From Ixodes scapularis (taxonomy: Eukaryota; Arthropoda; Arachnida; Ixodida; Ixodidae): a stretch of 64,000 nucleotides of DNA. Positions 23,501-38,500 of the stretch are shown in pieces. The stretch spans positions 84,374,069 through 84,438,068 of the forward strand of contig NW_024609884.1 in assembly GCF_016920785.2 (NCBI RefSeq), given 5' to 3'. The translations under genes and the position numbers were made by a program. The notes below the pieces were generated by a model, which saw only the letters and a program-made list of their open reading frames with translations, had not been told where the DNA came from and ran no database searches. Positions within the stretch are counted from its first letter, which is position 1. Each line of letters begins with the position of its first letter.

Positions 23501-26500
23501 TCCTACTCAGTTGCAAGTGTGTGAACGGCGCTTAAGGAGAATGTACCTTTCATTTTGGGTCCTGCTCCAAAACAACCCTCTGTTGTTTTAGGAACCAAAA
23601 AAATTGCATTCTGGTAGATGGAGAGAGGTGAAGCATGTGTCAACGACTAAGTGTCTTTTTTTTTTTTTTTTTTTGTGGGCTTTCCTTTGAGTGAGGGAAG
23701 CTGAACAAAATGTAAGGACCCAATTAAACGAGATGGTGAGGGCTAATCACATTGAACATTGTCCTAATGTGATTCTTGCACAATGTGCAGCTGGTAACTT
23801 TCAGATTTTCGCTTATTTAATAAACTCAGATTCTTACATAGCGTGCATTCAAACATGGACAGTCACGGGGGTGTCATGTCTGTTTTTTTTTGTTTTCAAT
23901 TAAATTTTTATATGAGGTGGCAAAACATGTCCATGGAATGCTACAAACCATACTTCTGCAAGATATTGCCTTGTTTTTGAGACAAAAAAATCCTGTCTGA
24001 AAAAAGTCAAACAGCGACTTTCCCGATTGTCCGTTATCCTAAAATATACCTTTGGAACTAATACCATACAATATTAGTTCCAAAGCTGTATAAGTTCTGC
24101 ATTCAAAGTCACACTTTGGATTATTCATATTCAATCTGCACTACAAAATTTTTCATATTCGAAAGCCCCTAACAGCAATATTATACAATGTATACTACAA
24201 AACCAGCGAATATGTTTAAAGAAAGAGAGTGGTTTTGCATCATCTGTGCTTCCCATATCACACAAATGGAAAACTTGGACTAAAAAGATTGTCAGCAACC
24301 TTTAGCTCAGAAGTCCTATAATGAATGTACTATTTAAGATGCGGTTCTTTAACCCCTTAAATGCCTTGGACGAGCGGAGCTCGTCGGCCATTTTTTGGCT
24401 AAAAATGCCGACGAGCTCATTTTTTGGTTGCTCTCAAATCCACGGACGAGCTAGGCTCATCCGAGTAGTTTTGCAGCGCTGATCGTAGGTGGCAGCACTC
24501 GAATTAGCTGGCAAATATTTTTTTCACCTCCGCTGATTTTTGCGTAATAAACTTTCAAATTTAATGTGTAACACTAGAGGAGTAACAATTCAAAATTTAA
24601 AAAATCTGGCACTTTTAGGTGACTTTTGGGGGAAAAAATTTGGCACTTAAGGGGTTAAATTTGTCTAGAAGACATTAGACATTAGGTGACATTATGGTGT
24701 CAAGTCGTTGCGTTGCGTGACATCACGTGCCACGAGGTATGCGCAGCCTCAAGGACGAACAAATTACTGGGAGTAGGGCCTTCTGCTACAAGGCATTCCA
24801 TGCTTAAAAACAAAATTGGGGCAACATAAGAGTACCGCGAGATCCTACACTCCATCTTAATATTTCTGTGCAATGGAGTTAAAGTTTGGACATGTTCTTG
24901 GTTGACATGTTTTCCCGGCTACATATTACGTTCACGAACACCAGTCCTGTCGAACTTTCGTAGGTATCTCCACTGCCCCCCCCAACGTGTTTGGCAGCCA
25001 GGCCATGGCTGCCCTCCTCCTTTTACTCTGTTCCCCCTCTTTTACTGCGGTAGTTGTACATGGCCCGTAATGTTGAGCGAGAGGTGCCGTGTGATCGTCA
25101 GCAGTGTAGACAGGAGCACATCTACGAGAGCGGCAAGGGAGTGAAGCCGGTGTGATGACACTGTGCTGGAATGCGACGCAGCGCACTGGTGTTGGCACAC
25201 GCTTCCCCTGACCGGGGAGGAATTGGACTGCATAGCCAGCAGCTTACGAAGGACAATTCTACAAGGTTATAGGAGGTGGACTGAGTACATCTGAAGTATA
25301 AAGAGAGGGCTACAGCAATGCAGTTTATTATAGGAAGAGGCCTGCAAGTGAAAGTGAGCTAAGGCGGCGCAGCTCAGCAGGGCAAACCAAACGCCGGAAG
25401 AGAGGGCAGCAGCAACGATGGCGGCTTGTCGTGAATGTGGCGACTTTGTGGTCAACTTTACTGAACACAAAGGCCTATGATTTGTGCGTGTGTGGTGTGA
25501 TGTTGTAGCAAACTTCGAAGACCAATCAAACACGAAGACCAATCAAACAAAAAGTGGTTTGTGTTTCAAACTCAATGGTAAGAGTCATCCTTGCACGGCG
25601 TGAATGTATGATGCGTCGGAAAACGCCACGGTTACTGCCACAACTTAATTTCTAGGAACGGTCGCATCACTTTTTACGCTGAATGCCGCTCACACGGAAA
25701 CTGTGTGTGGCACCACAGGGGACTTTTTCGTGTTTGCTTCGATGAAGAAATCGCTGAAGGCAACCTAACAAAGGTTTGCAATTCACAGAGCATAGTTGCT
25801 GCAGAGTGTCTCTGTTAGCAGAAGCAAGCAAAATCAACAACTTCTCCAAAGTGGGCCTGAATACATACAGTCAGATCTTGTTATTGCAAACGTCAGATTA
25901 ACAAACTTTTCAGATTTACGAAAATCTCCAAAATCTTGATTTTCTACACTACTTTCAGTGTAAAAAATATTTCAGCAGTATGAATTTCAAAATACTGATT
26001 ATTTCAGAATGTACATACAAAATTTAATCGCTCTTGTATGTAGTAAACCCCTCAATATTACAAATTTATTTCCTAAAACATTAATGAAAGATCCTGTGTG
26101 CTCACGCAACTTGGCGGCTTCTGCCACTAGGCGGCTCCCAAGACTGACACTATCATAATCAGCAAACATTCATTGGCGGCAAATGCGCAATAGGCCGCAA
26201 GGTCTCATCTCATACTCGTTACATTGTTACATTAGCTACTTCGGCTGGTGCCCTACCGGCCGCAGTAATGTGATACAAGGAAGTTGGCAAGATACCCTAT
26301 CTGGCCAACTACCTTGTGCAGCAATGTTTGGTTCGATTTTCTGACGTTGAGTTTCTCTTCTCAAAATGCTAGTCCAGTCAGAAGGTGGCGAGTAGCCAGA
26401 CTAAAGCAATGCAAGCGAACTGTGGAGCGAAGTTACCGAGAAGCTTGCCGTGGACTTCTTGGTGAAGTTCAAGGATTACGTGCAGCGTGGACGTCGGCAG

Positions 26501-29500
26501 AGCTGACGAACAACAACATTCTAAAAAACGTCCACGAAAAGGAAGAGTGCAACGATGAGGAAACCCACAACAATGGGGCACGGAGGCAGCGCTCGCAGAT
26601 CGACACGAAGAATCCGCCTCCACCTCTGATCTCCCAAATACCATCGGCAAGTTGCGAATGTTCCTCGGAAGCTGTACTGATGTGACCGACGCGCTTGACA
26701 CGAACGTTGACGACATAGAATTATTCATTATGCAGTGTTTGTGCTGCATCTACCAGAAACAGATTTCTTCTAATAAATATGCAGTGTTCCATCGCATGTA
26801 ATGTGTTTCTATCGGAAACGATTGAGTGTCATCTCAATGCAGAGGTAGGCTATCTTTTTCGTACAATTTAATTATTATAGTGCCTATCTGTAACATTTTC
26901 ACTATAGCAATATTACAGAATTAGTAATGAATTGTTGGTGGTCCCGTGAAATTCATTGTTTCAAAATTCAACTGTAAGAAAAGAATAAAAACTCACGGTT
27001 AGTGTGTCTTTTTTTCATTTGAAGTTTGCTTAATACTATGCGTTTCACCGCCCCCGTGAGGTTCTATTTATGAAAAGTCGGCTGTATAACAAAATTAAGC
27101 TCCAACAAAGACCGACAGGGTGTCTAGCAAATTATTATTTTGAAATTCCCCGACTCTTCCAGGTTTTCCCTGACAATTTCAGATGGAATTCCCTGACCAC
27201 TGTGGAGGCAGTTAAATATACAAGACCATTACAACACAAGGCATTGAGCCATGAGCACTGTGAGGATCATTTTGCACCAGCTTAATCCAACTTGCTCATT
27301 CCGAAATATTCGGGTTCGTCCAGTCCTGATTGAACAAGCACTTTCTTGCCGCCGACATCGTCAGTGAAGAGGCCACTTCTGGAAACACCATGAAAGCACG
27401 ACGCTCGACCCATCAATAACCGAATAGCAGTATGGCCGCCAGATGCACACTTTTGGATACTTTCGGCTTAAGGCTTGGAATGGATTGGGGTCTGCGGCTT
27501 TCATATTTATTACTAAATCTAGTAGCTCAAACTGGATCTAGTCGTGCCCTCAATCCAATCCAAGGCTTGGACTGGATTTGTCGGCTGTTCTCTTTGCATC
27601 ATGTAGCACACTCTACATCAGGTCAGAGTACTCGCTCCGTTCTAAGCAGAATTTATTGCCTATTTTTCTGCCCCTATGTCCTCAAGTCTTTGCTCAGGGC
27701 ACTCAATGGTGTTTCCGGCTCATTTTCCCTGATTGGGCTTGCTTTTTGACAATATCCCCGATTTTTCCCGGTAATTAAAATTTCCCTGACAATTCCCGGT
27801 TTTCCCGGTAGCTAGACACCCTGACCAAAGTAGGGAGACGTGGGAATTTAACAGAAGTAAAATCTGATAAATGCTGAATCTACCATGAAAAATAAAATAC
27901 AAAATACACCCTTCGAATTTCACAAAAATAGACTCCGAAAACCGGGGGTCCCAAGTATGGCGCAAGGCTACACCAGGCCCTTGGCAAGAGCTGCTAAAAA
28001 ACACAATCACTGAAAAGAGAATGTGTTGTGTGTTCCTTCGCAGTTACATTGAACAGATGAAATAGGTGCAGATTTTGTACCTCGACGGTGCGAACATATT
28101 GTGCGCGGCATCTCCAAAAGAATGCCCTGCCAAAGCTATACTCTTATCTTGCTAGTTGCACGCAGCACTCTGGAAACCACAGGTGGAGGAAAGAGGAAAG
28201 CCGCTTTTGCATGAATTTTAAGCGACAAGATAATCTCCAAGGGGGACAACAGCGACCCCCGGGATATGCAAAAGAGGGTCCAGGTAAGATGGGAGTTCCT
28301 CCATCCATCCCCCCTCCCCCTGCTTGGGTTACGCTCTCGCCCCTGTACCTTTGGTAATGCTGCATGCACAGTGGTGGTCCAGCCATTTTAGGTTTTGGAG
28401 CAATTTTTGGAGCAAGAAAAACCCAATTTTGGAGCAATTCGTATCACATAAACTCCCCTTTTGGAGCAGTGAAAAGCTCGTTTTGGAGCACCTTGGTATC
28501 AGGAAAACTAAACATTTTGGAGCAGCATGAACATAGAGCAGTTCTGTGCCATGTCATTATTATTATATATATATTACGGCTGCCCTTGTCAATCTTACCT
28601 CACCCCCCATATATATAAATATGTCTGTGTGTCACGGACATCTGAATTTCATATAGTTATTTACAAAGAAAAGAACTCACCATAAGAAAACATTTTATTT
28701 ATGAAAGAACATTCTTGCAGCTAAAGGTAACAAAATATCACAGATGAAAACTAAAATATTGCTTAATACTTCTTGCCTTTTGACTGTAGGCTATATATCA
28801 CAGGTGAAAAAAAAAATATTGACTCAATGCTTTTTGCATTTCTTTTTCAGTTCGTCCAGCTCGCAAAGAGTGCGTGACAAAGTAGCATTGACTTCAGCTA
28901 ACATAGTTTGGCCACCTTCTACTTTCTCCAAGCTTTGGCACTTCAGTCCTGCACCAATGGTCTCTTCCGCCCTCTTCAGCAACGCACGGCACGAGATCAC
29001 CCTTTCCTCCAACTGCTTCTTTAAGCGCTTGTCATGCGAGTTGTCAGCATCAACTTGTGCGCTGCCAGGCTTCTCTCTCTTCATGTCGGCCTCTCTGCTT
29101 CCAATTCTTTCCTCATAACGGGCTCTTGCTCTTTTGACGCTTCGCAGAAGGTCTGGTGACAGGGGCACCTTTGTGGCATCTCCATCATACCTCTGCAGGT
29201 ACGTCTTCACTTGCCGCAATCCGTTGATGCTCGCAATGCACAATGAGGCTCGGCCTTCAAGGAGATGCTTATTCTCACTGAAGCCTCGCTCACAGTCCGC
29301 GTTGCCATGAGGTAGAGAGAGCAGCGCTTTTACTAGCCTTGACAACAGTGGGTACATCTGCTGACCAGCTGCGCACTTTTGTTGAAATACTGTAGCCCAA
29401 TGAGTGTCGATCCGTCCATCTTCCATCAACTGAAGACTGTTAGCAGAGTCACATCTCAGCAGATGCCACTCATCGACCAGTGATGACACGTGGTCGCTCT

Positions 29501-32500
29501 CAAGCACTTGAGGCAGCTGGGAAGCAAGGTATCGCAAGGATCGGACTTCTGACTCCACGTCGCTGGGCTGCAATCCCAAGAGACTTGTGTGCTGAAGGAC
29601 TTTATTGTCAAGAAGCAGCTTCTGCAGGAGGTCTTTCGAGCAAGCCAAGTAGAAGGCACGGGCCCCAAGAAGTCACCGCTTCTTTTCACCTGGATCCCAT
29701 TTCAGCATTGCCTGCTCAGTGTCCATACCCACTTCTGGTTTGGTTTTCCACAGGGTAGAGTCCTGCACATCGAGTTTCTTCAGTTCATCCGCACTCTTGT
29801 CCACATAGGCTGCACTCCTCAAACAACGGCTGAGGACTCGCTGGACTAGAGACAGCAACTTTGCGTGGAGTATGTGTAGCAGGGGCTCTTGCTTCTGAAA
29901 CAGTGTCTGAAACCGAGAAAAAAGCTCGGCACAGTTCTTCAAGAACAATACCTTGGCATAAAGGTCTTTCTTTGAAAATGCTGCAGCAAGCTTGCTGTGA
30001 AGATTCTGAGTGTCCACTCGCTGCTTTGTCATGCTTGCCTTGTGAAAGTATGACTTCAGCGCTTCGAATTGTTCTAGGACACGACACAGTGAATCTTGAA
30101 GTGTGAGCCAGCGATTAGAGACATGACGCAGAAACACATGAGAAGCAATCCCTAGAGCCTCCTGACATTCTCCGAGGGCTTGAGCACGAACAGCGCTTTT
30201 GAAGTAGTAGTAGACGTTTCGGACGACCTCCTCAACATCCGAGCCAAACGCATCGAGACCTTTTGCAAAAGCATTGTGGACTTTGTGAAGGTTGCAGTTG
30301 TTGATGTCAACCAAACTTGATGGCATATCCTTTTGGAGCTTGTTCCTCACGCTTTTCATGACGTTAGGCCCGTCACTGAAAAAAAAAAAAAAGCCCTCTC
30401 TTCGGTAGCTCAGTCAGCGCGTCTTCTACGCAGCCCACAATTACTTCCGCGGTGGCACGCCCGAGGTTGTACAATTGCACATGCTCAACGACAACCTGTT
30501 GCTGGATCTTAGAAAAGTACCTAACAAGCACATCCAGTTGCCGCGTTCTTTGCTCTGGCTTTGGGGTTTCGTCGATCATCACGGAGAAGAAAACATTTGG
30601 GTGGCACAGCTCACTCACAACTCTGGACTTGAAGTAAGGGCCGAGTCCATCGGACACGATGCGTGATAACTTGGACCTGCTGCAGCTAAACTTCTTAGCA
30701 ACCTCGCTGTCCGGGAACATACACTCGTACATTCCCGTAGCACTGTCTCCCCACGAGAAAGGGATAGACTTTGAAGCAACGGACATAGCGAAAATTGATT
30801 CCGCTTTCCACACTTGGTCTTGGAGTGATGTGCCAGAAGCACCTTGTGAGAAATCCAATGCGGCTTGCACCAATTTGGGGGGCTGAAGGTTTCCGTCTTC
30901 ATTTCTGTGCCTTGCAGCAGTTTCAACATGTTTCTTCAATGCTGCGTGACGTTTGATGGCAGCTACTCTATGGGGTCTGTAACTTAAAACGCGCATGCAG
31001 AAAAAAAAAGTACTCACGTTGGCTCATCTTCAAGAGGACTTAGTAGTGGCGATGCAGAAATGAACAGTCACAACGCCGCATATCAAAACGGTCGCAACAA
31101 AACAATAATGCGCAATAATGCCACCGGGCCGGAAAGGCCGGAAACCTGAATTGGATTGTGATGGCTATGGTAACGGCTCTACCCTTTATTTCGGGCGGCA
31201 GCTTGCGCCACCTAGCCTAGAAAATAAAACTCCCACCGGGTTGCCAGCCGAAAACGCCATTCTTCCAAAAAAGGATTCGTTCACGGACCGACTAGCCCTT
31301 TTTGGCACAGTTTGGCGCGGTTTGGCGCACTTTGGCGCAATTTGTGTCTTTAGGCGCAGTAAGGCGCAGGTAAAGGAGAATTGATCAAAATGGCGCAATT
31401 GGCGCAGCTGGACCACCCCTGCAGAGTATAGCGCTCCAGCAGGAGTGGAGTGCGAAAGTTGCATCTCCTGCAGTCGCCTGCCCCCGCCTTGACCCCACTA
31501 TTTCGCGTCTGCCCATTTTCTCCGAAGCACATGCTTGTTCTCTTCCCTCTTGCCTAGTGGAAAAGCTCCCATTATTTGTGCGATCAGGTTCACTCAACAC
31601 ATCCTAGATAGTAAAGAGGCCGTGAGTTTTTACATCGCCTATTGGAGACCAGTGAGGGGCGCACATCGGGCACGAGCGCTGCATCACCGTTCGGCTGTGA
31701 CTCGCGTTTAATTGGTGAGGACACGAGTTCCTGTCATGCGACATTCTTCCGCTTCAACAGTGTGTTACAGGAAGTGGCTAGGAGCCAGTCATACAGCACG
31801 TTCTGGGTTAAAAAACAGCCGGCCCGGCCCCTCTGACCTGGTCTCTCTTGTCCCGGATGGCCTTCTGCAGGGATTTGAGTTCCTTCTGGATCCACTTGTC
31901 TCGTTCGGCCTTGGAGGTGAACTGGCTACCGCGACCCTGCTTGGCATACAGCTCCGTGCGCTTCTGCTCCTTCAGGCTTAGCCTGCACAGGAAAGTGTTC
32001 CATCGGACGCCACCTTTTCGTCTTATCCTCACAAACACAATTCAGTGGTTTCCTAGCAACGAGGTATCTACAGTCTATGTACATGTAATCTTCAAACTTG
32101 CAGACTTTTCCAGGTTTTGCTGGAAATTATGCGTTAAATTGCGCAGACTAACATGGTGGGACAGTGGCGACTTAAAACTGTCGTCGACACTGACGGTGCA
32201 TTCGGGCCTGCGACTTGTGCAAGCTCAAATCCGGATCTGTATACTCGATTGCCACTTGTACGGTTCCTAAACGACTAATGGCGTTTCTTGCACGCAGGTC
32301 TTTAGAGCCCTCATGTCAACAAGAACACTTTTCCAGGTTCCCAGCTGCTGCTACTTATAAGCTGAACCCTCCTACAACCCCTCGACTTTTTGGGCTAACT
32401 AAAAGCCCCTCGACAATCCCAGGCCTTCCTCACGAAAGAGCCCATGGCTCTATCAAAACATTTAGAGGGGCCCAAGACTATTGTCTTCCGACGTTGCAAG

Positions 32501-35500
32501 AAATAACAAGACAGCGTGCCGAAGCTGCTGGTCTTCGCTGTACAACACTGAAACTGAAAGTAAAAGGGGAAGTGAAGCTTATAGTAAAGTTTTTCGTGAG
32601 AATATTGCAGGCCATATCAGCCACATCACTAATAAAGAAAAAAAGGTCACAGGCTTTTCATATAATGCTTTATGGTATATTGGCGATAATGCCACGAAGT
32701 ATGGCCACTCTGGATACGGTGCTCAAGTACTACCAGCCATTAAGACTGAAACCCTCCCACGGTAATTGACTGCAACATAGACCTCGCTAGAGTTTTATTT
32801 TTTCTAATTTAAAAGAATATAATGTAACACGTTTCTGCAGATCCTGAATTACTGGTTTTCAAGGGTTTATCAAGAAGTTCGAAGAAAATCGAGAAGGATC
32901 ATTTTTTTTTAAATTGCCACACAAATATTGCACAATTTTGACTTTTTCAATATTTAGAAAACATCAGGCACAATACAAAAAACACAATAGCTGAGCGTTA
33001 ACTTTTTTGTTAAAAGTGAACAAAGCATGAAATACTCTGTACAAAAAGTTTCAGCTTAAAAACTTAATTTAAAGATGCATTAAAACGTTTCTGAAAAATG
33101 TTAAATATGAAATTTGTGCAAGAGGCCAAGTTTGTTGTTTTATTTTACTCGAAATATAAACTTAAATAAAATAAATTTTAGTCTTCTGTGAATAGTGGAT
33201 TTTGAGTTGGAAGCGAACAGTGGTTTTGGCCGAATATTTTCGATTCAAATGTCGAATAGTTTTCCCACGCCTTTCACTACCATTGCATAATGCTTAGACG
33301 AAAACCCAGCTGAACTTTTGAAGGTTGTTCCACTTGTTCATTTATAAGCCAAGTTTAATCTATCTATATTTATGAACTGTGACCTCAGGTCTGATGTCTT
33401 GGGATGGTAAGTAAACCACGGCTTTGACATAAAATGATTCCTATAGAAATGGCCAACTATGCCCAATTGAGTGAATTTACAAATCTTAAATATTCTTTCT
33501 TCAATTTCGAGTTAAAAAAGAATGAATCGCGCATGAACGCAGGTTGTAAGGGCATCCCTGTCTAACATATACTCTTGAAAAACAGTCAGTTTAATTTTGA
33601 ATCTTTTACTACAATGTAGATACTGTAAAACCCTTAATGTTCGCAAGCCCTTAATTTTCATGAATATCGCGAATTGAAAAATTCGCTAAATTTAAAGGCT
33701 TGCGAAAATTTCGGTCCTTAACAATTTCAATGCAGGTCTCTGGAATTCGCAAAATTTACTGGCTGCAACCATGTCCCCTGTGACCGATTCGTGAAAAATA
33801 GGGGCCGCGAAAATAAAGGGTTTTACAGTAGACACATTCACAAAGTTTTCATTTATTTTCATATACAGCCGGCACGCGTGCACCATCCCGCTTTGAATGT
33901 ATGGTTTTCTTCCAAATAAACAATATCGATATACATACTTTTTAAGTGTTTATCGCGGCGGGTTACCCCGATGAGTGAGGTTCTTATTGAGCACCGATGT
34001 AATGAGGAGAAGTAACACCTGCGGAGCTCACTTCCCTGGGTATTGCTTCTCCGCAGTACACCGGTGCTTGGTAAGAAGAGCACTCGACGGAGCTAACCCG
34101 CCGCAATCAACGCTTCAAAAAACGCGAATAATGCAGTTCTTCTCGAAGCGAATACTGCATAGTGTATTATTCGAAACTACTATTCGAAATTTTGAATATT
34201 CGCACAACCCTGATAAATTTAACTAATTAAAACAGATCAGTTGGCGTGCTTTACAAATAAAAATAGTAATGTTCTAGAAAATTGCATTCCTTATTCCTGT
34301 GGCCCTCAAAGTTGTGTCCACGTGCAACAGGTAAAATTGTGGCCCTACCTCCTCTTGGAGGCTTTTTTTTTTTTAAATAAAAACAAGGAAGTATTTTGGG
34401 AAACTAAGGTTTGTTTTGTTGTGTGAAAATGCTTTGCTACATCATATAAAGATTTTATTGAAAACAAAAAATAGGCATGACACCCCATGACCATCCTTAC
34501 CCCCCCTTCGAATTTAAATCTGACTCGACCAAGAGCCCACACCCCCTCAAATTTTGTCGAACGCACCTCACGATTCCAGGCGGGCACAAGTTGGGTATTT
34601 TACTCCGGCACACATGTACACACGATGGATTTTAGGAGACTCAAGTGCAAGGGTGCAGTGCAAAGGCAACGTCAGGAAGCGTTCCCACTCACTCTCGGGT
34701 GCACTCCTCCTCCCGCTTCTTCTGCGCCTCGTACTGGGGTCGGATGTCGTCCAGCAGCGCCATCTTCTGGGCTATGGTGTCCTTGAGGCGGGTGAGCTCC
34801 CGCTCGGCCCGCTTGCGCGACGAGTCGTCCCCTTCCACCTCGTCCTTGAGGTCCTTGATGGTCAGCTCCAGCCGCGTCTTCTCCTTCAGGATTGACGCCT
34901 GCTCCTGGCACAGCGCCTCCTTCTCCTCCCGGTTTGACTGCACCTTCGACTTCACCTCCCGCAGCTCCTTGCTCAGCTTCTGCAACCCCAGGCAATTATA
35001 CGCTTCGTTATCCACCCCGGCATCAGTGATTGTAACCAGCAACTTACCAAAAATCAACGGCCAAATGTAAGGCTTGTATACAATGCCTTAGCTCAACTTT
35101 CCACAATCTTCATTTATTTGCTAGGTCTCTCCCTCTATACAATGGCCATTCTTTCATACCAGGCGTCAAGCAGATACAATAAATGATTTGACCACGCTTG
35201 ATTTATACATATGTGTGTGTGAGTTTATATATATATATACATACAAACGAAATGGCCCAGTATAAACAAATGAGGGAAAAAAAGCTCCAGAAATGGTCAA
35301 GGCCATTTTCCTTGCAAGCGGCACAACAGGACCCGACTTAACGTCCTGACCGTCAGTACACTCGAGGCACAGGTGCTACAGAAAACTCCGGGTAACTTGT
35401 CAACACTGCACAACCGGAAAAAGCAACTGTTTCTACTGTAGCCCCTAAATTACAATAAATATTTCAACACTTGTACTTGAGAGTCTGATGATCCCCATAA

Positions 35501-38500
35501 AGTGGTCAGTACCTTAAATTTCAATATTTGTTTTCAGACAAACTATTCTTAAAATGAGAAACAGAATCAGTACAAGCTTGTAAGATAAGGCAAGTGCATG
35601 ACACCATGCAGAGCGATGTTCACTCGTGACTGCTCAAAGTTTTGAAATAGAGTAGGACCCTGTCTATCTCTTTCCTTCCCAGATTAGCTTTCCTTTAATG
35701 AGAATGCACATCCCACACAATTGTTTCTGAACATAAATTGCTTTGTTGCTCTAAACATTCCTAGCTAAAAAAACCAGGTCAGATGGCCGACCCATTCCAT
35801 TGATTTTTCAGAAATTGCGCAACTTTGAGGCAGCCCCTGCATGGCTTTTGTCAAAATTATAATAACTCGCTAATGAAAAAAAAAAAGGGGGGGGGGGGTC
35901 ACAAAAAGAAAGTTTTCGGCTTCTTACCTTTATCTTCTCTGCAGCATTTTGAAGGTTTTCCCGCAACTTCTCGGCAACTGAACTGCTCGACTCGCGTCGT
36001 GTTTCCAACTAAAGACAAGTTGAAAAAGCTCAGAAACCACAAGCACAAAAACAATCGGGTAGAAGAAACTGTCAACATACCTCGTCGAGCTTCTTTTTCG
36101 TGTCTTTTAGCTCGTGGTCGTAAATTGTGTACTCCAGAGACCTGTAAGAGACAAAATCACAAAACAAGTTTCTTATAAAAAATAATAATAATAATGGTAT
36201 AAAATTAATGCCATTAGCTGGCAAGCACACCAAACGTGCACTCACAGCACACCCAAGTTTAGAAAGATACGCAAAACTACAAGCTCGTCCAAAGATTCAA
36301 TAATGTGCACTGGGACCATTGGAAACGGAAGAAACAAACATACAACATAGACACAAAATACCTATTCAAAACATGTTTAGAAAATCTCCCACGGTTTATC
36401 GGAACTTTAAAACTGCAAGTTGTTCAGGGCACTACAACCATTCTCTGTGAGTTAGATTCCAGAGCTGACCAGCACTACTTCATAGGATTTTTATTCATAT
36501 CATATATTAATCTCATTTTGTAAGATTGCAACGAAGAACAAAGCAAAAGATACAAGCACACTTTATGACAGTGGTAGTACATATTTACACGTGTCCAGAT
36601 CTAGACACATGTCTAGATCTGGACTGAAATATGACTAGGTTTCAGCATTCTCCCAGTTCATTCCTGAGAAAAATCGAAGGGTGCTTTTCTGAGTTCATTT
36701 TTCACAGAAAATTCGGAGCTTTTCGGAGCTTCCGTCAGCCTACACAATATTCCAAGTTTTTCTAATATTTAGCCTCATTGGCCTGAGTAGAGAATAGAAG
36801 TTTGCGAGTTCAGTAGAGCAGTCTACTTATTTGCAATGTAACGAGAGGTGAGCTTTACACAATATAAATTAATTTGTCAGAAATAAGCATACAGCTAATT
36901 AAAGGGTCTCATCTGTCTTTAGACGAGCTCTCTTCGGGTGGATGTGCCAACCGATATTCCAGTACTCGGCAGTGTGGAAGGCATATGTGACAAAACTTGC
37001 AGACAATAGTGTCGTAACTGCCAATCATTCTAAGTCTAAGTATTATTTGGTTAATTAGGGACCCCATCACACATCGGTACTGAGAAGTCTGACTCAATCT
37101 CTCGAACCTCTGTCACCGACAAGTTCAATCTTCAACAAAGAAAAGACGGAGAAAGGCGAACAAACGTCTAGGAAAGAAACCTGTCCAGGAGGAAGGACCT
37201 AAGTGGAGTGGCAGGAAAGGCGAGATGTGTTCGGCTATTGTCGCAAAAGGGTGACCTCTTTTTTCTGATAAGGGATCAAAAGATATTCTCTGGTGATCCC
37301 TCTAATACAGTTGAACCTCGATTTAATGAAGTCACCGGCACTCGCTAATTATTTCGTTAAATCAAAAACTTCGCAAAATCGAGGAAGGGAGACCTCGCGC
37401 GCGCATAGGCTGCGCAGGGAACCTGAATTTGTTCGTTAAATCGGGAAATTCTTAATATTGGGTTTCTTTAAATCAAGGTTCAACTGTAAAAGCAAAAATG
37501 AAAAATATAAAAAAGTTGTCATAAGATGTAAGGAAAAGATAAAGACTGGCCAGGTTTTACAACTGGCTGTCCCCAAATTCAGTTTTTCAAAAAAATCTGA
37601 ATCCGCAATATTTTTAGCAGCGAGCGATGAATATTATCATTTATGCAAAAACGCAAAACCCTAAATAGGACCTACAAAAGCCCAACCACCTATAAAAAAA
37701 AGAAATGGCTGCATGTTTGGTCATTCTTCTAACCGTGTTTAAATGCGGTAGCTTCATAGGGTGGGTGGCGATCTTAGTTCGGGAGGTGCCTAGGGCAAGG
37801 TTTTGTATGGAAACAGATTACATCACACCATTGTCTCTTCGCGACGCTGCACACGCTTCCTTCAGCACCACCCGGATACAAAGCCTTTACGCTGAATTAT
37901 CTGGGTCATGAAGAGAGGGGAGGCGTGCTTTCCTGCCCTTTTCACTCCTTGTTACGCATGCTCTTTGTACACCATGTTTCTGCTCCTTTTTCTTTTTTGC
38001 CCTTTCCACCCCTCTGCACACTTTCTCACACCACCCACTCCTGCTCCTCTCGTTCCTGCGTGCTAGGTTTGTAGCTGTCAGCAGTGCACTCGGCTTCCAC
38101 GCCGGTGACCGAGGTTCAATCCCTGGCACCAGTTGGCGTTTTTTTTTTTTTTTTTTCAATATTTAGCGGTTATGAGGTGACCGACCAACACATTCCTTAC
38201 TTTGCGGCTCCTGAGGTTGGTTGGACTTTTAAAGCTACCGCTTTGATACTTGCTGCTAGAAATCTGCCTCTCTTTGGCACGGAACCGCCAGACAAGAATA
38301 GGTTGCTCAGGACTGGCCCACCCATTTCCCTGTTAGGTGTGACAACAATGTAGAACTCCAGACATCTTAAAAGTTCTAAATCATTCAATGCACTTCTTCA
38401 TTACGAAAAATAATATAATCCACAACTGCAGTGCTACCGGTTAGCCATGTCTTCCATGAGCCCCTAGGGCCTTAAAATAACCAACTGAAAAAAATAAAAC

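Larger units (their letters stand above)
23228..31837. other. SMC3 intron 11: largest intron
   Basis: 8.6 kb with a fold-back MITE, a TTAA MITE, repeat copy A, a pogo/mariner-type remnant, a CAGGGTGTCTAGC element and the hAT element. No host gene seen. Confidence 0.75.
31983..34692. other. SMC3 intron 10
   Basis: Two MITEs (33623-33828, 33943-34116). The 32040-33600 stretch is AT-rich without recognised features. Confidence 0.65.

Noticed and set aside
30977..31017. Apparent 41-bp intron (GTGAGTA..TTACAG) at the start of the hAT transposase
   Set aside because: Too short for a spliceosomal intron in animals of this kind; the frame is open from ATG at 30996 without it.
6553..32547. CAGTGTTGTAC near 6553 and its inverse near 32537 as ends of one giant element
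   Set aside because: 26 kb apart with SMC3 exons between, no target duplication; an 11-base match at that distance can be chance or two separate copies.
38062..38160. Functional tRNA gene
   Set aside because: The B box is good but D, anticodon and acceptor stems do not pair properly; a SINE or relic is more likely.
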